From: M0108 sp044228695
GTDB lineage: Bacteria > Pseudomonadota > Gammaproteobacteria > Chromatiales > Chromatiaceae
Length of the DNA stretch: 32,072 nt
NCBI GenBank assembly: GCA_044228695.1
Contig: JBGAUK010000035.1
Span: 1 to 32,072 of the forward strand
Direction of reading: 5' to 3'
The first letter of the stretch is position 1. Each line of letters begins with the position of its first letter. A program made the position numbers and the translations under genes. The notes under the pieces were generated by a model. That model saw nothing but the letters and a program-made list of their open reading frames with translations, was not told the origin of the DNA and ran no database searches. Shown here in pieces: positions 6,842-15,128 of the stretch.

Positions 6842-8026
6842 ATGGCTAAGCTTATGGTTAATCCGATGATGCGGGGACTCTGCGTGGCGGCCTGGATGGC
6901 GACGTCATCCCTGGCGGCGGCCGCTCCGCCCCTGGCTTACCCTCCGCAGCAGGGTTTCGGTGAGTTCGTGGTCCGCCAGTCGGAGGGTGCGCCCACCCTC
7001 TCGATTGGCGGCACCGTGGTCCCCTACAAGGAGGTCACCCTTGCCGCCCAGATGCCGGGCCGGGTCAGCTACCTGGCCGGTATCGAAGGCGATAAGTTCA
7101 AAAAGGGCGATCTGCTGGTCGCCATCGATGACCAGGAACTGCTGGCTAAGCGCCGGGCCCTCCTGGCGCAGATGGCCTCCGCCGATGCGCAGTGGCGCAA
7201 TGCCGGCATCCAGTTTAACCGCGAGATTTATTCCCCGCGCTCCAAGACGCCCCCCGGTGGCATGGCGGTCCCCAACCTCTTCGACCAGATGTTTACCCGG
7301 CCCATGGAGGGCATCATGGGCGAGCGCTCCGAGGGAGCCGAACTCTCGGCGGATATTCATGCCTCCGGGACCCAGGTCGAGCAGGCGCGCAGCGCCCTCA
7401 TGTCTCTGCAGGCCGAGTTGCAGGCCCTGGATTCCAAGCTGCGTGACGCCCGGAGCATTGCGCCCTTCGATGGCGTTATCGTCAAGAAATCCGTGGAGGT
7501 CGGCGATACCACCCAGCCCGGCCAGCCCCTGCTGACCTTCGCGGACGTGGAATACCTTCAGGTTGATATTGACGTCCCCTCCCGCCTGCGCTCCGGGCTG
7601 AAGGAGGGCTTGATGATCACCGCCGAACTCGACGTGAATCATCAGCAGGTGCCGGTGCGTGTGGCTCAGATTTTCCCCATGGCGGATGCCCAACGGCACA
7701 CGGTCAAGGTCAAGTTGGATCTGCCCCAAGGGGTGGCCGAGCCGGGTTTGTACGTTCGGGTCCTGGTCCCGGACTTCGGAGCCCCGGAGCGAGGCAATCC
7801 CCTGGTACCCGCCACGGCCATCCGCTACAACGGCAGCCTGCCTGGGGTCTATGTTCTGGATGAGCAGGGTCGCCCCAATTTGCGCCTGGTCCGTTTGGGC
7901 GAGCGGCAACCCGATGGCATGGTGAATGTTCTCAGTGGGCTGCGGCCCGGCGAGCGCATTCTTGGCGATCCCCCTCCGGGCGTGGCCGCCGGCTGGTCGG
8001 GGGGGACTTCGGCCCCGCCCCGCTGA
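6842..8026 (+). CDS. RND efflux membrane-fusion (periplasmic adaptor) protein
   Basis: This 394-aa HlyD/AcrA-family adaptor links an inner-membrane RND pump to the outer membrane. A signal peptide is followed by the typical order of segments. The first biotinyl-lipoyl half is VPYKEVTLAAQMPGRVSYLA and the second is RSIAPFDGVIVKKSVEVGDT, separated by a helical hairpin (about 95-200, e.g. GTQVEQARSALMSLQAELQAL). A beta-barrel and membrane-proximal domain follow (VRVAQIFPMADAQRHTVKVK, ATAIRYNGSLPGVYVLDEQG). The ATG at 6842 gives MAKLMVNPMMRGLC; a longer frame from 6683 would begin at the predicted transcription start and lacks a ribosome-binding site. The helical hairpin contains a Gly/Pro-rich patch (PRSKTPPGGM) that breaks the coiled coil. 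The RND permease follows; no TolC-like outer-membrane factor is present, so the pump probably borrows one encoded elsewhere. Confidence 0.92.
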   Translation: MAKLMVNPMMRGLCVAAWMATSSLAAAAPPLAYPPQQGFGEFVVRQSEGAPTLSIGGTVVPYKEVTLAAQMPGRVSYLAGIEGDKFKKGDLLVAIDDQELLAKRRALLAQMASADAQWRNAGIQFNREIYSPRSKTPPGGMAVPNLFDQMFTRPMEGIMGERSEGAELSADIHASGTQVEQARSALMSLQAELQALDSKLRDARSIAPFDGVIVKKSVEVGDTTQPGQPLLTFADVEYLQVDIDVPSRLRSGLKEGLMITAELDVNHQQVPVRVAQIFPMADAQRHTVKVKLDLPQGVAEPGLYVRVLVPDFGAPERGNPLVPATAIRYNGSLPGVYVLDEQGRPNLRLVRLGERQPDGMVNVLSGLRPGERILGDPPPGVAAGWSGGTSAPPR

Positions 8027-8059
8027 CCTCTTAGCCGAATACCTCACAAGAAAATAATG

Positions 8060-8081
8060 CGCCGGTTCCAATCCGGCGTTT
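8060..8081 (+). terminator. Hairpin between the adaptor and permease genes
   Basis: CGCCGG, loop TTCCAAT and CCGGCG form a perfect 6-bp stem followed by TTT, 34 nt after the adaptor stop. It may reduce transcription into the permease gene or stabilise the upstream message; the two genes are still expected to be one functional unit. Confidence 0.45.
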
Positions 8082-8157
8082 GCCTTTCCTCCGGGGGTCC
8101 TCTCGCCCAACCTGCCTTGGGCACCTCCCGGTCAGCTCTCAAATGGTGTGCAAGGCC

Positions 8158-11100
8158 ATGAATCACGACGAGACCCTGAGTCAATCCGAGGGAACTCCCA
8201 GGTATACGGACGAGAGTCTCGGCATTGCCGGGCGCACGGCGCGATTTTTCCTCCGTTCCCCGCTGTCACCGCTCTTCTATGTCGCCATGCTCATGATGGG
8301 CCTGCTCGGCCTGGTCATGACGCCGCGGCAGGAAGACCCCCAGATATCGGTGCCCATGATCGATATCATGGTGCAATACCCCGGAGCCTCTGCCCAGCAG
8401 GTCAGTAACCTTGCCATGCAGCCGCTGGAGCGGATCATGAGCGAGATACCGGGCGTAAAGCACGTTTACTCCGCGGCCCAGCGCAACGGTGGCATGGTCA
8501 CCGTCCAATTCGATGTCGGCGAGGCCATGGGCCCGTCCCTGGTCAAGGTCAACGACAAGCTCGCCTCCAATCAGGACAAGATCCCACCCGGGGTCATGCA
8601 GCCGCTGGTCAAGAGCAAGGGCATCGATGATGTCCCCATCGTGACCCTTACCCTCTGGTCGATGGACTCGGACCGCGACGGCCTGCCGGACGTGGACGAT
8701 GGCCAGCTGCGGTTGCTGGCCCAGGACGTGCTACAGGCCATCAAGGAAGTTCAGGATACGTCCAGCGCCTTCGTCGTCGGTGGTCGCCGCGAGCAGGTCA
8801 CGGTGGACGTCCAGCCCGAGCGCCTGGCCGGCTATGGGATCAGCCTGGATCAGGTGGCTCAGACGATCCAGACCGCCAATGCCGAGACCTTCGCCGGAGG
8901 TCTCGAGACCTCGGGGGCCCATTTCTCCGTCTCCACCGGTGCCTTCCTGAAGGGCATGGACGATATCAGCCGCCTGGTGGTTGGCACTCATCAAGGTCAG
9001 CCTGTCTATGTCCGGGACGTGGCTCGGGTCTCTCAGGGTCCGGAGGACGCGCGACACCTGGTCGCCTACTACACGGGTCCGGCCGCCCCCGAGGGTGCCA
9101 AGGCCGATGGCGTGCCGGCGGTGACCATCGCCGTCGCCAAGAAGGAGCTGACCAATGGCGTGAGCGTGGCCAATGCCATCCTCGCCCGGGTGGAGGAACT
9201 CAAGGGCGAGCGTATTCCCTACAATGTCGAAGTCAGTGTCACCCGCAATTACGGTGCCTCGGCGGACGACAAAGTTAGCGAGCTCATCTTCAAGCTCTTC
9301 ATCGCCACCGGCTGGGTCTTCCTCCTGGTGTGGGGAGCCTTCCGCGCCCTGCGCCCAGCCATCGTGGTCATGCTGGTCATCCCCGTTGTCCTGCTCATGA
9401 CCATCTTCGTGGCCTGGATCTGGAATTACACCATCGACCGGGTGAGCCTCTTCGCCCTCATCTTCTCCATCGGTATCCTGGTGGATGATGCCATCGTGGT
9501 GGTGGAAAATATTTACCGCCGATGGCTCGAGGAGGGCCACACCGGCGACGATATCGCCGTCGAGGCCGTGGCGGAGGTGGGCAACCCCACCATCCTCGCG
9601 ACCTTCACCGTGATCGCCGCCCTGCTGCCCATGGGCTTCGTCTCCGGCATGATGGGCCCCTACATGGAGCCGATCCCGGCCCTGGGCTCGGCGGCTATGT
9701 TTATCTCCCTCTTTGCCGCCTTCGTCTTCACGCCCTACCTGGCCATCTCCAAGTGGTTGCGGCCCTCCATGGCCTATCTGGAAAAGGCCGAGAAGCGCGA
9801 GCACAAGGAGGCGGAGAAGATCGAAAAGCTCTTCCGCCGCATCCTGGTGCCGCTCATCGAGAGCAAGCGCAAGCGGAAAATTTTCCGCTTGGTACTCTGG
9901 GGCACCTTCGCCTTCACCCTGACCTTCTTCTACTTCAAGTGGGTCGCGGTCAAGATGATGCCCCTGGACAATAAGCCCGAGTACACGGTGGTGGTCGATA
10001 TGCCGGAGGGCACGGCCCTGCCGGTGACGGCCAACCTGGCTCATCGCCTGGTGGACAAGCTCCGCACAAGCCAGCCGGAGATTACGGCGGCCCAGCTTTA
10101 TGCCGGTACGGCACGGCCATACGACTTTAATGGCATGGTGCGCCACTACTATCTACGCTCCGACCCCTGGCAGGCGGAGATTCAGGTGCAACTCCTGCAC
10201 AAGAAGCAGCGTAAGCGCTCCAGTCACCAACTGGCCATCGAGGCCCGTGAGGTCCTACTGCCGCTGGTGGCGGGTACGGGTGCCAAGATCTCGGTGGTCG
10301 AGATGCCACCTGGACCCCCGGTGCTCCAGTCGGTGGTGGCCGAGATCCATGGCCCCTCGGCGGAGGTCCGCCGCCAGTTCACCCGCGATATGACCGCCGT
10401 CTTCGATCAGGCGGAGAGTCTGGTGGACGTGGATAATTACCTGCGCGAGCCCTATGACTACTGGCGTTTCGACGTGGACACGGAAAAGGCGGTGCGCGGG
10501 GGTATCTCCGTGGATGCCATCAACCGTAACCTGGCCATGGCCTTGGGTGGCGCGCCCATGGGTGATGTCAAGGAGCAGGCCGGTCACGAACCCATCAATA
10601 TCGTCGTGCAGGTGCCGATGGCGGAGCGTTCGGAGATCGAACGGCTGGGCGACCTGCCCGTCCAATCGACCTCGGGCATGACCCTGCCCTTGCGCGAGCT
10701 AGGCCGCTTCGAGCGGGTGCCCGAGGAAGACATCATCTATCGCAAGGACCTGCGCGCGGTCGAGTATGTGGTGGCGGACGTAGGCGGAAAACTGGCCGCG
10801 CCCGTCTATGGCATGCTCCAGATCCAGGATATTCTGGACCAGAAGGGCTACAAGGCTCCCGATGGCGTGGCGCCCCTGGCCTATTGGACCCAGGCCCCTA
10901 CCAACGACCGCCACTCGTCCTGGGAGTGGGCTGGCGAGTGGACCGTCACCTACGAGACCTTCCGCGACATGGGCGCGGCCTTTGCCGTGGCCTTGGTGCT
11001 CATCTACATCCTGGTGGTCTGGGAGTTTGGCAACTTCCGCATCCCCCTGATCATTATGGCGCCCATTCCACTGACCCTGCTGGGCATCATTCCGGCCCAC

Positions 11101-12219
11101 TATCTCATGTTCAGCTTGGGTATGGGCGGGGAGTTTACCGCTACCTCCATGATCGGCTGGATAGCCCTGGCCGGCATCATTGTCCGCAACTCCATCCTGC
11201 TGGTTGATTTCTCGATCCATGAGGTACAGAAGGGTGTCCCGGTCGCCGAGGCGGTGATTCGGGCCTGTAAAACCCGGACCCGGCCCATTCTCATCACAGC
11301 CCTGGCCTTGGTGGCGGGTTCCAGCGTTATCTTCACCGATCCCATCTTCCAGGGCATGGCCATCTCCCTGGCCTCGGGGGTGCTGGTGTCCACCGTCCTG
11401 ACCCTGATCGTCATTCCCCTGGGTTGTGTCGAGGCCAGCAAGGATCTGTGTGAGGTGGCGGTGGCGACGGCGCGTCCCGGGGTCAAGGTCCCTTGCGCCA
11501 ATGGCGAGGGTGGCAATGGCAGCAGCTACGCGGCGGCACCGACTCCGGACACCAAGCCACGGCCAGCCAAAAGTGGCCTGCTGATCCGCATCTGGATGGG
11601 CCTGTTCGAAGTCATCTCCATGGCCTTCTACCTGGTTCGGGGTATCCTCCTGCTGCTGATCGATCTGGTGAAGGGCCTCTTCAAGCCCAAGAAGGCCAAG
11701 CGGGTCGCGTCGCCACCCCCATCTCCCCCGACGCCGCCTGCCGCTGTCGCGGGTGGCGGTGCTCCGGCCCCGGTGAGTCCCGCCGCCCCCGCGACAGGGG
11801 GGCAAGTCCCGCCAGTCCCGACGGCGAACCAGGCCGAGGCGAGCACCGAGGTCTTGGCAAAGTTATCCCCGGAGGCACCTGCACCTGCACCTGCACCTGC
11901 ACCTGCACCGGCACCGGCACCGGCCCTACCCCCAGCTGCGGTTCCAGCTGCGGCTAGTGTTATTCCCGCCGCGCCGGCTCCCGCGCCCGGTCTGGTCACG
12001 GCCGGCCCCGATGCTGGGGCGACCGCCCCCGTGCCGGCGGCCATTCCGGCTAAAAAGGCCGAGACGACCGCGCGGAAAAAGACCCCGGCTCCGGCCCGGA
12101 AGGCTGCCGCTCCAGCCCAAAAGGCGGAGGGAACCGGGGCTAACCTGATCCAGAAGAAATCCCCGCGTCGTGGTATTCGACTCAAGAATGACGCGGATGA
12201 AGGGCCCGGCCACGATTGA
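8158..12219 (+). CDS. RND efflux pump permease with extended C-terminal tail
   Basis: This is a proton-driven inner-membrane pump of the AcrB/HAE superfamily. Visible features are the N-terminal TM followed by the porter domain, and the TM4 motif GILVDDAIVVVENIYRR carrying the paired Asp residues of proton relay. The second TM set includes GWIALAGIIVRNSILLVDF and GMAISLASGVLVSTVLTLIV. The normal 12 TM segments are complete by about residue 1100. The protein then continues unusually to 1353 aa: a Cys-containing linker, one more hydrophobic stretch (about 1141-1177) and a 173-residue Pro/Ala-rich tail ending in Lys-rich AKKAET/ARKKTPAPARKAAAPA repeats. An odd number of TMs would place that tail in the periplasm. 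Substrate is unknown. The start is uncertain: ATG 8158 (MNHDETL) or ATG 8143, neither with a strong ribosome-binding site. The adaptor gene precedes it; a Pro-rich exported protein follows by 3 nt. Confidence 0.93.
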   Translation: MNHDETLSQSEGTPRYTDESLGIAGRTARFFLRSPLSPLFYVAMLMMGLLGLVMTPRQEDPQISVPMIDIMVQYPGASAQQVSNLAMQPLERIMSEIPGVKHVYSAAQRNGGMVTVQFDVGEAMGPSLVKVNDKLASNQDKIPPGVMQPLVKSKGIDDVPIVTLTLWSMDSDRDGLPDVDDGQLRLLAQDVLQAIKEVQDTSSAFVVGGRREQVTVDVQPERLAGYGISLDQVAQTIQTANAETFAGGLETSGAHFSVSTGAFLKGMDDISRLVVGTHQGQPVYVRDVARVSQGPEDARHLVAYYTGPAAPEGAKADGVPAVTIAVAKKELTNGVSVANAILARVEELKGERIPYNVEVSVTRNYGASADDKVSELIFKLFIATGWVFLLVWGAFRALRPAIVVMLVIPVVLLMTIFVAWIWNYTIDRVSLFALIFSIGILVDDAIVVVENIYRRWLEEGHTGDDIAVEAVAEVGNPTILATFTVIAALLPMGFVSGMMGPYMEPIPALGSAAMFISLFAAFVFTPYLAISKWLRPSMAYLEKAEKREHKEAEKIEKLFRRILVPLIESKRKRKIFRLVLWGTFAFTLTFFYFKWVAVKMMPLDNKPEYTVVVDMPEGTALPVTANLAHRLVDKLRTSQPEITAAQLYAGTARPYDFNGMVRHYYLRSDPWQAEIQVQLLHKKQRKRSSHQLAIEAREVLLPLVAGTGAKISVVEMPPGPPVLQSVVAEIHGPSAEVRRQFTRDMTAVFDQAESLVDVDNYLREPYDYWRFDVDTEKAVRGGISVDAINRNLAMALGGAPMGDVKEQAGHEPINIVVQVPMAERSEIERLGDLPVQSTSGMTLPLRELGRFERVPEEDIIYRKDLRAVEYVVADVGGKLAAPVYGMLQIQDILDQKGYKAPDGVAPLAYWTQAPTNDRHSSWEWAGEWTVTYETFRDMGAAFAVALVLIYILVVWEFGNFRIPLIIMAPIPLTLLGIIPAHYLMFSLGMGGEFTATSMIGWIALAGIIVRNSILLVDFSIHEVQKGVPVAEAVIRACKTRTRPILITALALVAGSSVIFTDPIFQGMAISLASGVLVSTVLTLIVIPLGCVEASKDLCEVAVATARPGVKVPCANGEGGNGSSYAAAPTPDTKPRPAKSGLLIRIWMGLFEVISMAFYLVRGILLLLIDLVKGLFKPKKAKRVASPPPSPPTPPAAVAGGGAPAPVSPAAPATGGQVPPVPTANQAEASTEVLAKLSPEAPAPAPAPAPAPAPAPALPPAAVPAAASVIPAAPAPAPGLVTAGPDAGATAPVPAAIPAKKAETTARKKTPAPARKAAAPAQKAEGTGANLIQKKSPRRGIRLKNDADEGPGHD
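11875..11922 (+). repeat. Hexanucleotide tandem repeat inside the RND permease gene
   Basis: Five copies of GCACCT (11875-11904) are followed by three of GCACCG (11905-11922). The array is in frame and encodes an Ala-Pro dipeptide run (residues about 1240-1255). Six-base units keep the reading frame on slippage, so copy number could vary the tail length without inactivating the gene. Confidence 0.9.
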
Positions 12220-12255
12220 TTCATGTCGATTTCAAGTGAGCGGGAAGGCGTACGG

Positions 12256-12900
12256 ATGAGGGTTCCAAGGTGGTGCTTGTCCCTGCGGACCAGCCCCTTC
12301 CTCCTCCTGAGCCTAATGCCCCTGAAGTCGTCCGCAGGGGATCCTGCCTGGGATCCGGCCTATGGCTATGCCCCGGCGCAGCGCCAGTCGGCGGGTGGCG
12401 TTGCCGCGGGAACCCCGCATTATGTCCAAGGTAGCCGGGAACCCTACGCCGCGGGAGGGGGTCCGAACGGTCTCCCTTCCGGGGCCCAGCCGCCTAGCCT
12501 CTATGAAACCTTGCTGCGTGATCCGGGCCTGGGGCGTGCCCCATCAGGGCATATCGAGACCCCGGTACCTCCCCCAAGGCCCGGTCCAGAGCGCTATCGC
12601 TTCCGGGGTGACGGGCCTCTCGATGCGGCTGAACCCGCCTCTGCCTCCGATTATCGCTACCGCCCCTTGACGGCCCAGGAACGGGATCGCGGTCAGGCGA
12701 CCTCGGGCTGGCGGCCCGTGACTGCCCCCCGCCGGGAATCGCCAACCTCGCCCGGCCCGTCCCGCCCGTCCCCCCCTCCCGACCGGCAGACCCCTAGTGG
12801 CCGGCCCCAAGTCCAGCCTCCCTATCCCGAGCTGCCGGGGCCGCCAAACCAGGAAGCCGAGAACTGGTTCGATCGCCATTATGGGGTGGGGCGCCGCTGA
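12256..12900 (+). CDS. Pro-rich exported protein of unknown function
   Basis: I do not recognise a family. The 214-aa product has a signal-peptide-like N terminus (MRVPRWCLSLRTSPFLLLSL, possible cleavage after SSAG). The mature region is low in complexity and rich in Pro, Gly, Arg and Tyr (PPPRPGPERYRFRG, DYRYRPLTAQERDRG, SPGPSRPSPPPDRQ), with a short, more ordered end, ENWFDRHYGVGRR. The ATG at 12256 is chosen because GGAAGG lies about 7 nt upstream. An earlier in-frame ATG at 12223 has no such site and would put a polar extension before the signal. It is almost contiguous with the RND permease, itself ending in a Pro/Ala tail, so it may be an envelope accessory of that pump. No helix-rich or enzymatic domain is apparent. 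Confidence 0.65.
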   Translation: MRVPRWCLSLRTSPFLLLSLMPLKSSAGDPAWDPAYGYAPAQRQSAGGVAAGTPHYVQGSREPYAAGGGPNGLPSGAQPPSLYETLLRDPGLGRAPSGHIETPVPPPRPGPERYRFRGDGPLDAAEPASASDYRYRPLTAQERDRGQATSGWRPVTAPRRESPTSPGPSRPSPPPDRQTPSGRPQVQPPYPELPGPPNQEAENWFDRHYGVGRR

Positions 12901-13003
12901 ATTTCCTGGGTGATCGCCAGGGGCAACTTGCGTAGAATCGGGCCAATCGGCGTCGGATAAGTCACTCGTCGCAACAGTCAATAATCATTCTGGAGGAATC
13001 CCA

Positions 13004-13795
13004 ATGAAGCAGCAGTCGCCATACCACCTTAGTGCCCTTGCGATCGGTCTCGCGGCCATTCTGGCGGCCCCGATGGCGCTGGCCGATGCCGAATTCTCCG
13101 CCGAAATGGTCCAGCGCGGACCCGATGGCCAGTCCAGCGTCGGCAAGATCCTGGTGGGTAAGGACAAGACCCGTACCGAGGCCGTCCACCAAGGCCAGAG
13201 CCTGGTGCGTATCACGGATGAGCAGCGCGGCCTGGAATGGATCCTCTTTCCCGAGCGCAAGAGCTATGTTGAGCGTTCGACCCTGGGACCCGATGGCAAG
13301 CCCAAGGCCGAGCCCACCGCCCAGGACCCCTGCGCCGGCGTGCCTGGCCTGACTTGCCAGGCCAAGGGAGAGGAGACGATCTCCGGGCGGAGTACCCTGG
13401 TCTGGGAAATTACCGTCAGTCAGCACGGCAAGACCGCCACCGTCACCCAATGGATTGATAAGGAGCGCGGTCCCGCCTTCGCGTTGCGTCAGACCATGGT
13501 CGAGGGCGGCCAGATGGAACGCACCCTCCTGGGCCAGGAGGAATTGGCCGGGCGCAAGACGGAAAAATGGGAGGTGAAGATGACGGGGCCGGATGGCCAG
13601 ACCCTGGCCACCACCGAGTGGTACGATCCTGAATTGAAGATGGCGATCAAACAGGAGTATCCCGGTGGCATGGTCAGCGAACTCGTGGGCATTCGCGTCG
13701 GCCCTCAGGCTGACGAGAATTTCACCCTGCCCGCGGGCTATAGCCGCATGGAGATGCCCCAAGGGGGCGCTGATGCGCCCGCGCCCAAGCCCTAA
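13004..13795 (+). CDS. Exported protein, probable LolA/DUF4412-like beta-sheet fold
   Basis: The 263-aa product has a signal peptide (residues about 1-27, ending PMALADA). The alternating polar/nonpolar pattern of the mature part resembles periplasmic proteins with a half-barrel LolA/LolB-type or DUF4412 fold: DAEFSAEMVQRGPDGQSSVGK near the start, LVRITDEQRGLEWILFPERKSY, and paired repeats of the form ETISGRSTLVWEI and EELAGRKTEKWEV. A Cys pair (DPCAGVPGLTCQ) could form a disulfide. The start has GGAGG 7 nt upstream. The gene stands alone between hairpins (12905-12921 and 13809-13831) and has no clear functional link to its neighbours. The fold suggestion is from sequence pattern only. Confidence 0.75.
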   Translation: MKQQSPYHLSALAIGLAAILAAPMALADAEFSAEMVQRGPDGQSSVGKILVGKDKTRTEAVHQGQSLVRITDEQRGLEWILFPERKSYVERSTLGPDGKPKAEPTAQDPCAGVPGLTCQAKGEETISGRSTLVWEITVSQHGKTATVTQWIDKERGPAFALRQTMVEGGQMERTLLGQEELAGRKTEKWEVKMTGPDGQTLATTEWYDPELKMAIKQEYPGGMVSELVGIRVGPQADENFTLPAGYSRMEMPQGGADAPAPKP

Positions 13796-13808
13796 TGTCC
13801 ACAAGGGT

Positions 13809-13831
13809 GCGTCTCCGGTTCACGGAGGCGC
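13809..13831 (+). terminator. Hairpin terminator-like element after the exported-protein gene
   Basis: GCGTCTCCG, loop GTTCA and CGGAGGCGC form a 9-bp stem with one G-U pair, 13 nt after the preceding stop. No strong T tract follows. It probably ends or stabilises that transcript just ahead of the ParA-like gene. Confidence 0.5.
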
Positions 13832-13864
13832 CCTAGCCACTATTCTTGGCCGCGAGGTCACGCC

Positions 13865-14497
13865 ATGATTACGGTTATCGGTAGCTTGAAGGGGGGGTCT
13901 GGTAAGAGCACCCTGACTTTTAACCTGGCCGTCTGGCTGGCCATGGCGGATGTCAAGGTCCAACTGGTCGATGCCGATCCCCAGGCCACCTTGACCGACG
14001 TGGTGGATGTGCGCCTGGAGGAAGGCTTCAGCCCGAAGCTCAAGGTGAAGGGTAAGGCCGGGATCAACCCGGAGGCCTTCGCCAGCGCCGAGGAGACCCT
14101 GATCGATGTCGGCACGGCTGACATGGATGCCATGCGTCTGGCCCTGAAGCTGTGCGACCGGGTGGTGGTCCCCGTGCCGCCCTCCCAGGCCGATATCTGG
14201 TCCACCCAGCGCTACATCCACCTGGTCGAGTCCGCGGCGGCGGGTCCGGCGCCCCAGATGATCGGTTTCATTAATCGGGGCGACACTCATCAGGGTGTTC
14301 GCGAGACCAATGAGACCGCCGCCGCCCTGGTTTCCCTGCCAGGCATCAAATTCATCAAGCCGCGCATCGCCACCCGTACCGTCTTTCGCCGATCCTTCAG
14401 CGAGGGCCTGGCGGTATTCGAACTGGAGCCGCGCGGCAAGGGCGCCACGGAGTTTTTCTCCCTGGCCGCCATGCTTTATCCAAACGTACTGAGCTGA
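13865..14497 (+). CDS. Orphan ParA/MinD-family ATPase
   Basis: The 210-aa ATPase carries the deviant Walker A motif KGGSGKST (9-16), the A' region VDADPQATLTDV (36-47) and a Walker B-like LIDVGT (79-84). These are marks of the ParA/MinD family that positions DNA, protein clusters or membrane complexes by ATP-driven cycling on nucleoid or membrane. It lacks the N-terminal DNA-binding domain of plasmid ParA, and there is no parB or parS-like array beside it, so chromosome partition is unlikely. No C-terminal amphipathic MinD-type targeting helix is obvious. The next gene encodes a membrane protein with a long repetitive region, a plausible partner. The start is ATG, with a weak purine-rich site upstream. 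Confidence 0.88.
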   Translation: MITVIGSLKGGSGKSTLTFNLAVWLAMADVKVQLVDADPQATLTDVVDVRLEEGFSPKLKVKGKAGINPEAFASAEETLIDVGTADMDAMRLALKLCDRVVVPVPPSQADIWSTQRYIHLVESAAAGPAPQMIGFINRGDTHQGVRETNETAAALVSLPGIKFIKPRIATRTVFRRSFSEGLAVFELEPRGKGATEFFSLAAMLYPNVLS

Positions 14498-14572
14498 ATA
14501 TGAGCCACACCCGGCGGCTGTTGGCGGGTCATCACCCCCTAACCCCCTGCTGGGTCATCAACGAGCAATGCC

Positions 14573-15067
14573 ATGGCCGAAAATAACGAATTGACCAAGG
14601 CCCAGGCGGTTGGGGAGAGCGCGCCTTTTGATGGCATCGCCATTGATCGCCTATCCCATGCCTTCGAGACCAGCGCCAAGCGCTGGGAGCTGATTGTTTA
14701 CCCTTCAATGTTTGCCTTTATCATCCTGGCCGCCTATGGCTTCTATCTGGTATTCAGCCTGGCGAAGGATGTCCACTACATGGCCATCAGCATTGATACC
14801 AATATGACGGTACTGGCAAGCAATATGCAATCCATGTCGGACAATGTCAGCCTGATGAGCGGCAATGTCCGCCTGATGGCCACCAGCGTCGAATCCATGG
14901 CCGCGGATGTCACGACCCTCAAGCCCATGATGAACAGCATGGAGTCCCTCAACCAATCCATTCGGCTCATGACCCAGACCACCGGCAACATGAGCAACGA
15001 CATGGGGAACCTGAATCGCAGCATCAGCCGGCCGATGGGCTTCATGAATTCCTTCATGCCCTGGTAA
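14573..15067 (+). CDS. Single-TM protein with repetitive Met/Asn/Ser helical region
   Basis: This 164-aa protein matches no family I recognise. It has a cytosolic N terminus of about 40 residues and one TM segment (SMFAFIILAAYGFYLVFSLA, about 44-63). A heptad-like region follows in which short units recur: MTVLASNMQSMSDNV, LMSGNVRLMATSVESM, MNSMESLNQSIRLM, TGNMSNDMGNLNRSI. The pattern resembles a trimeric or dimeric coiled coil rich in Met and Asn, probably periplasmic. It lies 75 nt after the ParA-like gene. The intergenic region contains the direct repeat GGGTCATCA at 14526-14534 and 14552-14560. No strong ribosome-binding site is seen before the ATG; another ATG five bases upstream is out of frame. 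A membrane partner for the ATPase is an inference from adjacency. Confidence 0.72.
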   Translation: MAENNELTKAQAVGESAPFDGIAIDRLSHAFETSAKRWELIVYPSMFAFIILAAYGFYLVFSLAKDVHYMAISIDTNMTVLASNMQSMSDNVSLMSGNVRLMATSVESMAADVTTLKPMMNSMESLNQSIRLMTQTTGNMSNDMGNLNRSISRPMGFMNSFMPW

Positions 15068-15128
15068 CAGGCCCGGCCTTGGTCAGGGTTGGCTTGGGGT
15101 TGCGACCAATCCGCGGGGGTATCAATCC

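Noticed and set aside
8731..10146. Open frame of 471 codons antisense to the RND permease
   Set aside because: Low-complexity His/Gly/Asp-rich translation with no domain; an antisense shadow of a clear RND gene.
10699..11805. Open frame of 368 codons antisense to the RND permease 3' half
   Set aside because: Same kind of shadow; Gln/Gly/His-rich product with no start signal.
13865..14572. Plasmid or chromosome partition locus (parAB)
   Set aside because: No ParB gene or parS-like repeat cluster is present; the ATPase lacks an N-terminal DNA-binding domain.
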